From Periconia sp. R9002 (lineage: Eukaryota; Ascomycota; Dothideomycetes; Pleosporales; Periconiaceae), in the NCBI GenBank assembly GCA_023627715.1, contig JAMAHW010000018.1, positions 310,001 through 374,000 of the forward strand: a DNA stretch of 64,000 bases, in the 5' to 3' direction. This document shows positions 50,340 through 62,440 of this stretch, piece after piece; position 1 is the stretch's first letter; each line of letters starts with the position of its first letter. A program made the position numbers and the translations under genes. The notes beneath the pieces are model-generated. The model saw only the letters and a program-made list of their open reading frames with translations. It did not search any database and had not been told where the DNA came from.

Positions 50340-53300
50340 ATGTCGACTGCTTCTTCCTCGTCTGGCCGTTTCAACTCTACCCACCACCATCGCGACCCCA
50401 AAGACCGCCGCAAACACCAAAACGGCAACCCCTCCCCTTCTCCTGGCGGCATCGAAGCAAACCTCGTCTCGCTGGGCCTGGTGAGCAGCTCCCGCAAGTT
50501 CAGGAAACCCTCCAAGGACACCAAGTCCCGCGTCAAGGCCGTCGAGTTTGGATCGCCACTGGCCACCCACGCTTCTGAATCCACTCCCAGTACATACACC
50601 CGTCCATATTATTATTTCCCTCTCTAGTGCCCTGTTTGTTATAGACTGCTGCTGTGTCGTTGAGCTCAGACCCACTCATACATGTCTTTTCTAGGAGGCC
50701 TTCGTCCCAGTTCTCGGAGTTCAAACTCCAAATCCCACAACCACACCTTCTCCTCCACTTCCTCTCTCCACCGCCCGTCCAAATCCTCCCATTCGCCCGG
50801 CTTCACCTCGCACTCGTCCCACAGCGCTGCCACCCTCGACGCTCAGCGGCCGGTCCGGTCAGCCAGAGGCATGGCGGGGGTTCTCGACATTGAGAGGTCG
50901 CGCACCCGCCGCGAACGCACCTACATTGGCTCCGAATGTACCGTCTGCGAGGAGAGTCTGGAATACACCCTGCGCGGCGAGCGCATCCTGCAGCTATCCT
51001 GCGGCCACGTCTCCCACGAGGCCTGCTTTTACGAATACATTCGGGAATTCGAATCGCAACATTGCCCGACATGCAATGCGACTCTGGGCTTGGACACGAG
51101 TCGAGGCGGCAATGTCCTCAATCTGGGTGCGTGGTCCATTTTCCTTTCCTAGCCATTGGGCTTGCTGACAGGTCCGCAGAGAAATTGAGCACCATGGTGC
51201 GTTCCGGAAACTCTGATAATGGCTCTTCGAATGGGCACCGCAGCAACCAAAACACGCCTACACCCTGGGATGCGGGAACCGTCAAATCTGGGCCGACAGA
51301 GCCGCCCTCGGGACGTCCTCGCAATGACAGCGACCTCAGCCGGGGATACCAACCCACGTATGCGTCGTCGAGGAATCGAGATAGCAACATGGAGGCGGAG
51401 CGGGTACCAGAACGGATGAACTCGGTGTCGACGCGGCAGCACCACATGCGCAGCGACAGCGGAGCCACCGGAGTGGCGTCTTCGGGCGACTATGCTGGCA
51501 CCCATGATGGGCGCCATCCGTACGACTTGCAGAGCATGGAGGCTTCGCTGTCGCCGCGCGGCATGATCAAGAGTCCCATTCCACCGCCTACGGTGACGGT
51601 GCGCAGTGAATTCCCCACGCTGAGCAAGTCGAGGCAACAGCAGAGCCTCACGTGCTTGGTCACGGTCGAGGTGGTGGATGGCAAGTGGCGAGCCGACCCG
51701 GATGACATGCGCGCTGCACCGCCTCTTCCCTCCATGGCCAGCGCTGCGGGGAGCGTCAACCGCGCCAAATCTCCAGGCCAGCCACGCCCCTTCGACACTC
51801 CCTACGAATCCGACGAGGTGCTCGAGGAAATCACCGAGGATCTGCACTCGCGCGTCGACAACTGGCACGGCCTCGACTTTTCACGCTTTGGAAAACTGAG
51901 GCTGCATGGCCACGTGCGCGTCGGCAAGGACCGCCAGTCATGGCAGGAATTGGAGTGCTACCTTTTTTCCGAGATGCTCATCTGCGTCAAAGAGAAAAAG
52001 CTGCCCCAGCAGGCCCAGTGGGATGGATCCCAGGCCTCGGGCCCCAAGAAGACAAAATGCACCCTCAAGGGTTCGATCCTGATCAAAAAGCACCTGAACC
52101 AGGTCGAGCACTCCCCCGACGATGCCATACTGACCTTGAGCCTCTCCGTCGCCGAACTGCCCTCGTTCCACCTCCAATTCCAGAACCGAAGCCAGCTCGA
52201 GCTGTGGAGGCGCGCCCTCATGGACATCCGCATGGACTTCCCTACGCCGAAACGCAACAACGACTACGATCAGGACAATTCGGGCACAGAGGACGAGGAC
52301 ATGCGCCGCCCCAAGCGCGTCTCTTCGGTGGCTTCGTCCTATGGCGCTGCAAGGTCCACCGTCACAGCACCCACGGAATACACAAATTCACGCGCTGGCA
52401 TCCCCGATCCCCGCCCTTCCGGCGCCCTCCACGTTCCGCTCGACATTGTTGTGGTAATTCCCGTGTCCTCGTCGATGCAAGGCTTGAAAATCAACCTTCT
52501 GCGTGATACGCTCAGATTCCTCGTGCACAATTTGGGCGAGCGGGACCGCATGGGTCTCGTCACCTTTGGCTCCAGCGGAGGCGGCGTTCCGATTGTCGGC
52601 ATGACAAGCAAGGTTTGGAGGGACTGGCCCAAGGTTTTGGAGTCCATCCGACCTGTGGGTCAGAAGAGTCTCCGCGCCGATGTCGTCGAAGGCGCTAACG
52701 TGGCTATGGATTTGCTCATGCAACGGAAGTCCAATAACCCGCTCTCTAGTATCCTGCTCATCAGCGATTCATCCACGTCGGACGCGGAGAGTGTCGACTT
52801 CGTCGTGTCTCGTGCAGAGGCTGCAAAGTAGGTTCTATTCTTTCATACATTATGCTATAGATCATCAAAACTAACTATGGACAGGGTCGCCATCCACTCC
52901 TTTGGTCTCGGATTGACCCACAAGCCCGACACCATGATTGAGCTGTCTACGCGCACCAAGGCGTCGTACACCTATGTCAAGGACTGGATGATGCTACGTG
53001 AATGCGTGGCCGGCTGCCTGGGCTCGCTACAGTCCACTTCCCACTCCAACGTCCGGCTCAAGTTGCGTCTTCCCGAGGGCTCGCCCGCCAAGTTCGTCAA
53101 AATCAGCGGTGCCTTGCAAATCACCAAGCGTGCAACGGGGCGGGATGCCGAGGCGGCGTTGGGCGACCTCCGCTTTGGTGATAAGAGAGGTACGTTGAAA
53201 TTGGAATTCCAACATGGACAATCTTACTGACACCGCAAATAGACATTCTAGTCCAATTAGCCATCTCACCAGACACTGCATCGCCGGAACAGATGCCCCA

Positions 53301-54111
53301 AGACCCATGGGAGACGATTGTTTCAGGTCTCGAAGCGTTGGGCGGGCCCCTCGACCAGGATGAACCGCGCAACCTTAGCGTGGAAGAAGTGCCCTTGATC
53401 CAGGCTGACCTGACCTACGGTGATATCCTGAGGGAAGGGTCGACTGCGCACTTACCCCGGCCATCCTTGCTCGCCATCACCATCCTCCCCTCGTCCAAGA
53501 AGAGCGCCAACGGTCGCCCGCCGACCCCACCGATCCCTCCCCATCCGCATGTCGTGCAGAGGCGCATGGAGCTGCTGACATCAGACATGCTGACACGTGC
53601 GCTTACCCTCGTTTCACGGGGTCAGCACGAGAGAGCACACCACCTCCTCAAGGAAACGAGGAGTATCCTGAAAGGTCTTGGGAAAGGTGGTCTACCACCG
53701 CTGCCTCCAGCCGGCCACCGGAGCAATAACGAGGGCCCGAGCAGCTCAGCCAGCAGCACAGGACAATCCTCTCCCACCGGTGACCACAGCAACCGCCCCA
53801 GGACGCCTTCGCCCCATGCTGAAAACCCCTTCCAGCCGGCTGCTGGCATCGACGCCACCACCATGCATGCGCTCGACGCCGAGCTCGAGTCCAGCTTGGA
53901 ATGGATCAACCACCCCGCCGTATTTGGTCGCGACTCTCGCAAAGCAGTCCTGCAAGCCATTGGCGTCATCTCGTCACAGCGTGGCTACACGTTCCGGACA
54001 CAGTCGGAGTCCCTCTGGGCTGAGCGCATCATGGGCGTGAAGCGCCTCTCGGAGCGGTCCCGAGAATGGCGCGACTCGGGCGACGACCAACCCCTCACGG
54101 AGGAGAACTAA
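50340..54111 (+). CDS. RING-PH-VWA scaffold, Far1/Ste5-like
   Basis: Exons inferred: 50340-50589, 50695-51126, 51180-52827, 52885-53189, 53243-54111, giving 1167 aa; all joins are in phase. A RING-H2 finger lies at about residues 165-213 (CTVC ... CGHVSHEAC ... CPTC). A PH domain spans about 455-580 (FGKLRLHGHV ... LELWRRALMDI). A VWA domain begins near 645, with VPVSSSM-type sequence (IPVSSSMQG) in place of the classical DxSxS metal site, then RDRMGLVTFGS. The tail is Pro/Ser-rich. In yeast, Far1 and Ste5 share this order and tether pheromone MAPK components to G-beta-gamma at the membrane. Filamentous homologues are assumed to act in mating or cell-fusion signalling. Whether this one binds a MAPKK is inference. 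A start at the ATG at 50682 is an alternative. Confidence 0.9.
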
Positions 54112-55173
54112 TTTTGACATTCCCTACTTTTTTTTGGAACTGCCTGCTCTGGCTCTACATTTCCTTTGTACCATATCATCGCTCGCATTCTCTCGGTGTT
54201 GCGCGCAAGAAAAATCCACACCGACGTAATCCTTTACGCTTACGTCTCGCTTCTGTTTCATTTTGTTTCCATCACGGCCCATACGGCGAACTGGGCGGAA
54301 CTATGACTTTATACGAGTAGGAGGGGAAGTCACGGTGCGGAGTCTCGACGAAGGCGATGAAGATGAGGCCCACCGGCCCACCACGTGTATGGCATATCGG
54401 TCAGGAAGTAGGTTTCAATGACTTTTGGAACCACTGCTCTGGAGTATACGAGGAGGAGGGAAATTTCCGGCCCCGCGTTATGGTTTTTTTTTCATGTTTG
54501 ATTTTGGACACGGCAGGACCCAGGTCTTTTTTTGTTTTGCATTTACCTCCCTTCCACATATGTTCTTTTTTTTATTTTTGCCTTCACGGAAGATACCACC
54601 TTGCGTTTTTGCGTCTCCGACGGACATGGTCTTGACCTGTATGTTTTGTATTCCCCCCTTTGTCCAGTATCTTTTTTTTGGTTGGTCTCTGCCCGGTAGA
54701 TGTGTCGGCCATTTCTGTCATCATCTATCTTCGCCGATTTTTGGGCAGTTTTTTTTTTATCTATAAAGCTTTTTAGCTAGGTAGCTACTTGTTTTTGCTT
54801 GTCTCTAAGAATATAGTCCTACATAATGAATGTGGAAAGAGCTTTTTGATTTCTGGTCTTGGGTGCGTGTGCCTCGTAGATAGGAGAGGATAGGGAAATG
54901 GTTGGTAAGGACGGTGAAAGGAAGCGAAATGCCCTGTCTACATCAACCACTCTCTGGCTGGATTGGATTGGGATGGACTTGTTCGTTTTATCTTATATCA
55001 CGTTCTTTTTTTTCGTTCAAGAATAGAAAGATATACATACATATGTGTACATGTACACTCTCTAAAACATACCCCTTCCCCCTTGAAAAATAGGACAGTA
55101 AGAACATACTATCTTTTTTTCACCGTTTGAAACGTTTTCAATTTCATTCTATTAATTTTTTACGCTTTTTTTT

Positions 55174-55193
55174 GGGGGGGGGGGGGGGGGGGG
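55174..55193. repeat. G20 homopolymer after a T-run
   Basis: Twenty G follow nine T with no interruption. A second T/G junction of the same kind lies at 58073. Such runs can form G-quadruplex and are error-prone in assembly. Confidence 0.85.
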
Positions 55194-55710
55194 TAACGAG
55201 TGGATAGTTATCATTATTTTATGAATAATAAATAGCGGGGGGGAACGAGAGGAGAGAGATCCTTCTTTTCTTCCTTCGTAAGAGCGAGAGAAAGAGAAAG
55301 AAATGCCCTTCCACTCCACTCTACTCTACTCAACCTTCCGAGTATCTTTATTCAGCATCTTACCCTCTATTCATCTTTCGTCTTTCCTTCCATCCTCCCT
55401 TATTACTCTCGTCGTCGTCGTTGTTAATAGTAATACTTATGTTAATATTACTACGGTACGGAATACTAATAAAAGACCAACAGTTACATATTCAGTGTTT
55501 AACCTGCGCTGCTCATGTACGCTCGCCTGCCTGTATATACAAGAGTGTAAGAAGGGGAAGAAGGAGTGATGTACCTACATAGTAAGCCCACCCCAGCCCT
55601 AGCCCTATGTAGCCCCCACACACACTCCGCACACGACGTCTCCCCGCTCCCTCTTTCTCCATACATAAGTACATACCCATCTAATTATAACACTTACCTC
55701 ACTACACAAA

Positions 55711-55732
55711 CGCGCGCGCGCGCACACACACA
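55711..55732. repeat. (CG)n(CA)n alternating tract
   Basis: An alternating pyrimidine-purine run of about 22 bp, CG dinucleotides then CA, capable of adopting Z-DNA. No gene context explains it. Confidence 0.8.
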
Positions 55733-58072
55733 TTCCTCCATTCACACTCCTACCTACCTACCCAACATTCCCATCTACACTCTTCACACACAGACACACC
55801 AAAATCCCTTTTGCGGTCAAGCGTGCTCGCTCGCTCGGTCCATCCATCCATCATCCATCCGTCGATCATCCTGTCAATGTCCGCCCCCCCCTCCAACCCC
55901 AACAACCCTACGTAACCCTAACCTAAGCCCGTCTACGGAGCCCGAAGGGTGTACATGTGCATATTGCATATGCATATGCATGAACCCGTAGCCCGTCCGA
56001 CCTTGCACCCCAATACGAGAGTGAGAAAGGTGAAAGGGCGAGTTGGGTTGGGTTGGGGATTTGTATTTTTTTTTTCTGGTTTGGTTTGGTTTGATTTGTG
56101 TTTGTGGTTGGGTTGGGGGAGGGGGGTTGTTGTTGGTCTGTCTGCGAGTAGAGTGGAGTACATAGAGCGTTATACATTTGTTTACCTATTATAGGTATCG
56201 CGCACGCGAAGGGGAAGGAAACGAACGGGATTAATATCAAGCGCAGCACTGGACTAGGGTTGGGGTTGGGTGGGTAAGTAGAACGGAAGAAAGAAGAGAA
56301 TAGAAGAGAAGAAAATTCCGAGTGACACTGCCCCGCCCCCTATACACAGAGAGAGAGAGAGAGAGAGAGAAAAGAAGTAGAAAAAAGGAAGGAGGAGATA
56401 TGTCTGTTGGTCCTACGCCACGAGGTCGACATGCCACATAGTTATAGGACACTTAGGTATGTACATCTCACCTGTACCTTCCCCTGCGTATCAATATGTA
56501 TGAAAGTGTGTGAGTGTGTGTGTGAGTGTGTGTGTGCATGCCTATGTATAAGTATGTAGTAGTACATTGATCAATATGTACAGTACATTTCTCTCCCGCC
56601 CACCTACCTACATAACTTGAACCCTACATAACCTACCTTACCTATGTACCTAACCCTTCTTATCCACCCCTTACCCCCTCCTTCCCTTCGCACCCGGAGA
56701 AAAAGGCTGAAGCTAGCGACATAGGCAGTAGCGAAGTATATAAGCTTGAGATCAATACATAGGTATACTTACACAGTCAACCCACCACCACGACCACCGA
56801 CGGTCCTCCTTCTTCCCCTCATTTCCCCCCGTTTTTATTTCTTAAAAAACGTTTACCCAACATCCCCATCCCTAACCCAATCTACATACACAAACTCTTA
56901 CCCGCGCGTGAGGACCGTCACGTAACGTCAGACATGCAACCCACGCACCTACCTATCCCCAAACCACTTCCTCATTAATCACATAGCCAGCCCCCCCTTT
57001 CAACGAGCACATGCTACAATAACCAAATTACGCATTTTCCCTGTTTGATAGGACTTATAGTAAGCCAGCTATTTCGCTAAGGGAACGCTCACATTTCCAT
57101 TCCCAAACACAATCATACCTAGCTATCCATATTGATCATCAAGACACTGCCGACACTGACACACCCCTACCGAGCCTTACCTTCAAAACATCCTACTTGT
57201 AGCATCTCCGTGCTTTTTTTTTCATTTGTTTTTCTATTATCTATCCTACTACGTTTTCAGCTTCTATTCAACGTTTAAGATTCGTGGCTGTTACGGGGAT
57301 TGGGATTGGGTGCGTTGATTTCATTTGATTTGCGGGTTGAGGTGAGGGGATGCGGTGGAGGTAGTGTGTGTTCTGGGATGGAATCGATGGATGGAATAGA
57401 GTGATGTGGTATTAATCGTTGGGTATGTAGGTAGGTTTTAGGAATGATGTGTTCCATCATGCTCAACGCAGTTAAATAATTATAGGGAAGAAAAGTGTGG
57501 ATAGGTATGTGTACATGCATGATGTAAGAGTCAAAGCTGCTGACGATGTGCCTGCCTCCTTTGGATTTATATGTGATGAGCGAAAGATGCGTGTAGGGAA
57601 GACACCTACCTAGATATCTTTAAAATTCATTTCCCCCATATCTATGCATAACTACCAAACGAGCCCCGTGATAAGCTCGTTACAGAAAAAGTAAACCGTT
57701 TCCTAAACTAAGTAAGTCCTGCTAATTTTCGCGACTACATACGCCGAGTTCATTCCCCTGCCTATGTATATCTCACCACCTGACTGACTGACTGTTATCT
57801 GTTAACCACATGCATGTTGCGAATTCTGGAAATCCAAGGCGTGCACATGGTGCAGTTTAATATTTAGGTACAATTAGTGATACGACTGGGAAAGAAAATA
57901 TAACTACATTGCGATACACACACTCGAACAAACCGTTCAGCGTTTGATCCGGATGTGGTCACGTCTTTGATTCCCAATTTTTTTTTTTTGCTTTCGGGAT
58001 GGATGAACAAGTCCCGGAACTACATAACCTACTAAACTGTTGTGAGATACGTAGTTTCCTTTCTTTTTTTTT

Positions 58073-58089
58073 GGGGGGGGGGGGGGGGG
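58073..58089. repeat. G17 homopolymer after a T-run
   Basis: Seventeen G follow nine T, mirroring the tract at 55174. It lies in the 3' flank of the minus-strand DUF829 gene. Confidence 0.85.
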
Positions 58090-58260
58090 TGTAGCCTGCG
58101 AATATAGGGGTACAGCGAGTAATAAATACTATACTCTGCGACGCTTGTTCTACATTTACATCATCACCAAATCCATGCATGCATCACCACAAACTCCGCG
58201 CTTCGAAAAAACGATTCATCGCATTCAGGAAATCTTTGCACTAATCTACTACGACTCCCC

Positions 58261-59181
58261 CTACCCACCGCGCTCCCACGCCTCCAAAACCGCACCCCAA
58301 TACCTCCCCGCATCCTCCCTAACACACGCAACATGCCCACTCCTCTCAAACCTCACACAGCTGACCTCCCACCCCTTCGCCCTCGCCAGCTCCGCGTGCT
58401 CCTCGACCTCCTCCCACCCCACCATCTCATCCTTCATCCCATACAAATACACCCTCGGCACCTTCTTCTCCTCCCCCCCCTCACCTACTTTACGTGTAGG
58501 CGGGAACAACGCCCCATCATTAAGCTCCTCGCACATTCTCCGCATAACATGCTCGCCACCGCGGAACACAGCGCTGAACAGAAACATACCCAAAATGACA
58601 CCGTGAATCAAAACGGCGAAGAAGACACGGTGGAGCAGTGTAGACCGGGGGAGTGACGCCGTGATGGCGCGGTGCGAGCGCATCCAGTCGCCCTTCCCGG
58701 GGGACGAATCGAAAATCATGCAGCGGACCTTCATGCCTTCGATGCCTACTCTCCCGCCCCCGTACAGCGCACGCCATGCTTTGGCGAGGGCAACGCACTT
58801 GAACCCCCCGCCGTTGGAGAAGAGGTGCAGGAGGACTTCGCCGCCGTGTTGCTGCGTGTGGGCGCGCACGACGTCGAGGGCAGGTCGTAGCTCTTTCGCC
58901 AACGCCTCGGAGGAACGGAACCCGATGTCCAGCGTGGAGGTTTGGATGAGGAGGATGGGCGAGGTGGGGAAGAGCGTCGTGTAGGTTGTGGTGTATTTTT
59001 GGATGGGGCGTGGTGGCGCGGCGTTCCAAGTTAGGAGGAGGATTAGGGGTGGTGGGGGGTTGGTGGTTGAGGGTGAGGGAGGTGTGTAGAGGGATGTGGA
59101 GGCGGTTAGGGGGGTGAATTTTGGGGGAGGGGGGACGACGGTGGTGGTGGTGGTGGTCGTGGGGGGTGTTGGTGTGGACAT
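58261..59181 (-). CDS. DUF829/TMEM53-type alpha/beta hydrolase
   Basis: Single exon, 306 aa, from the ATG at 59181 (MSTPTPP); the frame is open further upstream but low complexity. An N-terminal Thr/Pro-rich stretch precedes the fold. LILLLTWNAAPPRPIQKY is the family's opening strand and turn. FSNGGG is the nucleophile elbow with serine; GMKDEMVGW supplies a likely acid and RSGHV the histidine. A hydrophobic segment (LLHRVFFAVLIHGVILGMFLF) lies mid-protein, as in TMEM53 relatives, suggesting membrane or nuclear-envelope association. The substrate is unknown. Codon use is GC-rich with runs of C and G. It is convergent with the Far1-like gene. Confidence 0.85.
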   Translation of the reverse strand: MSTPTPPTTTTTTTVVPPPPKFTPLTASTSLYTPPSPSTTNPPPPLILLLTWNAAPPRPIQKYTTTYTTLFPTSPILLIQTSTLDIGFRSSEALAKELRPALDVVRAHTQQHGGEVLLHLFSNGGGFKCVALAKAWRALYGGGRVGIEGMKVRCMIFDSSPGKGDWMRSHRAITASLPRSTLLHRVFFAVLIHGVILGMFLFSAVFRGGEHVMRRMCEELNDGALFPPTRKVGEGGEEKKVPRVYLYGMKDEMVGWEEVEEHAELARAKGWEVSCVRFERSGHVACVREDAGRYWGAVLEAWERGG

Positions 59182-60374
59182 TGTATTGTGGTTGGAGGGG
59201 TGGTGATGGTCTACGGCTTCTCGGTGGATGGGACTTTTTTTTTCTGGTGTTTGGTGATACTTTTTACTCGCGGTTTGTTGACTTTGGTGTTTAGGGGGGA
59301 GCAGAGTTGCTGTCGAATGATTTTGGTGGTGGTATGTTTTTCCTTTCCCTTCCTCGTCCGTTTGTCGATATCCGGTGTTCGTTGCGACGTGTTCTTCCTT
59401 TCCGAACCACACAAAGATCCCTCCAAACTATCTCTTTACCCACACACACACAAGTCTTTCCAGCTCTTGTTATATCTCCATGAACCAGACAGACAGCCGA
59501 GGTAACTACCTAACCAAACGTTCAAATAATTCCCCCGTTCCCGTCTTACCCAACAATTTTCCCTCGGCTCGCGCTTACGTCAACCCAACCCACTCCCACC
59601 TAACACAAGCGAAATCCTTCTGCCTAACCATGTTCGCGGATACACCTCGTGATATGTATAAGAAGGTACGCCGCTGGATGGTTGCAAGGGTTAAGGAGGG
59701 GGTAGTGAGTAGGAATGGACACTGATATCGATACTTTGTTAGGTGTAAGTAAGCACCTGCCTGAGTAGATGGATAGATGAACGGATATATGGAATAGATT
59801 AATTGGTAGAATTACAGCATTGCGGCGGCGGCGGCGTTGCACAAGACAGACTCGCCATCAATAATATATGAAACAAGCTATGAAGAGTACTTGCTACCTA
59901 CATACGAAGAGAGGTTCTTCATAAGCATTATTGATATCTCTACATATAGGCTTATGTACTTATGCAGCAAGGAAGGAGGAAGGGATAATAGTTGAGATGG
60001 GTGCTCCAGCTAGGTAGCACGTGGGTAGGTACGTAGGTAGATAGATAGTGTCCTAGATCAGGTATTTCTATTAATTAATGGGCGCGGGGATAGAGGTATG
60101 TAGGGTTTCACGGAGTGAGGAAAAGAAGGAGGATTATGCTCTGGGTGAGAGGGAGGGGTGATGGGAAGGGATGAGATAGAGACTGATAGTGTTGCGATGG
60201 TTGGTTGGGAAGGTGGTAGGCAGGTAGATAGATAGATTGTGATCTCTCAGACTTCCCTTACGGTCGTCGAGATAGAAACCGCAAAAGGTTCGTTCCTCCT
60301 ATTTGAAAGATGAAAAAAATCGCCGTTGTAAAACCCTAACCAAACCAAGCCGAGTACTCAAAACAATCCCTCCC
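59182..60374. other. Spacer with simple repeats
   Basis: This is the upstream region of the DUF829 gene and the 3' flank of the Mpv17 gene. It contains GGTAGGTA/GATAGATA microsatellites around 60020-60050 and a GCG triplet repeat near 59820. No gene is supported. Confidence 0.55.
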
Positions 60375-61022
60375 TCACAAATCCGAAGCAACCAACGTCA
60401 AATACCCACTCCACACCAACCCAACCGCGCTCAAAAACACAATCCGCTTCTCAACGGGACACCACATGGTGCTCACGAAATTCGCCACGGGCCAAATCTT
60501 GTACGAGTCCCAAATGATCCCCCACATATCGACCCTCAAATTCCCTTCAATCTGCGCGTACGTCTTGCCCTCCATGAGGCCCATCAGGATGAGGAAGAGG
60601 GCCGTGTTGAGCAGCGCGCCGAGCGTCATGCAGTCGAGGAACCATTTGAGGAAGATGTTGCGCCAGTTGCGTTTCCTGTGTCCTCCTTTGTTACCGTCTT
60701 TCTTATCGACGTCGTCGTCGTCGTCGTCGCGTTTCGACTTCTCGTGGAGCGGCAGCACGCCCTTCTCCGCATCTCCAGTACTCCCTTCCTTCCCTACACC
60801 CGGCGGTTTCCACCCCGGGAAATTCCGCTCCAGCCATATCTGCCACCAGTAATTCACGGGCGTGGTGACGACGGCGAGCACGGCGAAGCGCCAGAAGAGC
60901 GGCGCGTCGAGGACGAAGGGAACGCCCGCCGTGTACGCTTTGAGGCGCTGCGCGATCAGGTTGGACGTGCAGCTGATGGCGAGCGAGAGGAGGCAGGACG
61001 AGGCGATGGGGGAGAGTGGCAT
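60375..61022 (-). CDS. Mpv17/PMP22-family membrane protein
   Basis: Single exon, 215 aa. Family hallmarks are visible: an N-terminal hydrophobic helix (LLSLAISCTSNLIAQ), FWRFAVLAVVTTPVNYWWQ, FLKWFLDCMTLGALLNTALF, and the C-terminal signature DSYKIWPVANFVST with VFLSAVGLVWSGYLTL. Members are inner mitochondrial or peroxisomal membrane proteins, some forming channels, with four predicted helices as here. A hydrophilic insert with an Asp run and a Lys/Arg patch (about residues 75-120) separates the second and third helices and is unusually charged. The start ATG is followed directly by the hydrophobic N-terminus, as expected. Confidence 0.9.
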   Translation of the reverse strand: MPLSPIASSCLLSLAISCTSNLIAQRLKAYTAGVPFVLDAPLFWRFAVLAVVTTPVNYWWQIWLERNFPGWKPPGVGKEGSTGDAEKGVLPLHEKSKRDDDDDDVDKKDGNKGGHRKRNWRNIFLKWFLDCMTLGALLNTALFLILMGLMEGKTYAQIEGNLRVDMWGIIWDSYKIWPVANFVSTMWCPVEKRIVFLSAVGLVWSGYLTLVASDL

Positions 61023-62440
61023 TGTTGTTTCGTCGTTCGTCGGATCGGGCGTTTCTAAGATTACTGTTTCTTTCTTCTTTCTTCTTGTTTGCGATCAAGG
61101 TCAAAAACCCCCTCCGTTCGTGGTAACACCGAACACCGAATGTCGCGTCGTTGAACAATCCCAACGCGTAGCGTACACCTTTCAAACAAGCAAGCCCAGC
61201 CCAGCTCAGCTCGGCCACGGTATTATCTTCGATACTGTTGATTGTTTCTCCCCCAACCAAATGAATACAAGATACTTTGGAAAAGCAAAACAAGCGGAAA
61301 ACATAAAGACAATTGCTTGATGCTTCCGTAAGAAAGTAACTAAGTACGCAAGTATGTAGGTAGATGACAACGGGACGCGGAGAATGGGTTGTTGCGGAGA
61401 CGCTTATCTTATCTCCCTACCTACGTTTCAGCCTGTCGGGACACACGGAGAAGGCGGAGAATTGGATGGAGCAGCCAGCCCCACATTTAAAGTCCAGTCC
61501 CCATCAAATCAGCCCTAACGTCACAAAAGAAAAATTATAAAAATTAAAAAGTGTGAGGAAAGAAACAAGCAAGCAAGCCAGCGTTATTACGACACACACA
61601 CATATATATATATCCGTGCTATGTAAGACAATTTCGGATTGGATCGGAATTGGATTGATTTTATTCAAGTTACAAGGAATTGAATGAATAAATTACTATG
61701 CATGTATTCGTTCAATGTTGCATAGAAATATACATATCACACATACGGGGCTTCTATAAGTATTAGGCACTTGTGCAGGCAGCCTAGGTAGGTAGTACTT
61801 GCTACTTACTATTCCAAGTGCCTGATACTTATAGAAGCGTGTGTCTGTCCTATGTATGTACGTACATACGTAGGAAGGAAGAGGAAGAAGAGGAAGAGGA
61901 AGAAGAAATTATTACAAGCATACATATGTAGCATTCCAGAATTCCCCACACATAGGTAGGTATGCGTTATTTAACATGATGATTAGTCCCCATACATATA
62001 AATATAATATATCCCACCACAAATGTGTAAACCGTACCAACCAAAAAAAATGTATCCAAATCTAGTAACAGAAGGAGAAAGGTTAGGTAGGAAGCAGCCG
62101 TATATATAAAACACTTCGGAGGGGGTTTGAAGAATAACAAAAGTTCCTCCTCCCCGAGTTAAGGTTGAGAAAGAAGAAAACGCCAAACGCTATGCAAGAG
62201 AGATAAATGGGCCTCAATGTGGGCAGTACAGCGAAGGAGAAGAAGAGATGAAAAAGAGGGGGTTTATACATGAGAAGAAAGGGATAGGTAAAAGGAAGAA
62301 AGTACAAGGGAGGAAAGAAGGCATACAAAAGAAAAAAAATAAACCAGAACAGAATACCTCCCTCTAGAAACCCTTGAACCCAACCCAGCCCAAACATTAT
62401 CCCAAAAGAAAACGTTTTTTTTTTCATCGCTATTACTTCC
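61023..62440. other. Spacer with inverted repeat and GA-rich tract
   Basis: This is the promoter side of the Mpv17 gene and the 3' flank of the CAP59-type gene. It holds a CA/TA microsatellite near 61590-61612, the hairpin at 61751-61837, a GA-rich tract at 61872-61908 and further purine-rich sequence up to 62330. No gene was seen. Confidence 0.55.
61751..61837. repeat. 23-bp inverted repeat forming a long hairpin
   Basis: The left arm 61751-61773 and right arm 61815-61837 pair over 23 positions, 22 Watson-Crick and one that would be G-U in RNA, around a 41-nt loop containing CTAGGTAGGTAG. It could be a terminal inverted repeat of a tiny element or a precursor of a small RNA. No target-site duplication was recognised. 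Confidence 0.85.

Larger units (their letters stand above)
54112..58260. other. Convergent spacer rich in simple repeats
   Basis: About 4.1 kb between convergent genes. It starts with T-rich 3' flank, then holds microsatellites (CA, GT, CTAC), telomere-like fragments (AACCCTAACCTAA at about 55913, TTGGGTTGGG near 56043) and two G-runs. No credible gene was seen. Confidence 0.55.

Noticed and set aside
55905..56275. Telomere-like AACCCTAA and TTGGGTT strings
   Set aside because: Only one or two degenerate units each, so no interstitial telomere array is supported.
58520..59029. 169-codon minus frame inside the DUF829 gene
   Set aside because: Alternate-frame shadow; the real frame carries the hydrolase motifs.
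60703..61293. 196-codon minus frame overlapping the Mpv17 gene
   Set aside because: Shadow of the Mpv17 coding sequence in another frame, extended by chance.
62083..62427. 114-codon hydrophobic minus frame
   Set aside because: Arises from purine-rich (A/G) plus-strand sequence read as Phe/Leu on the other strand; no start context or homology hint.
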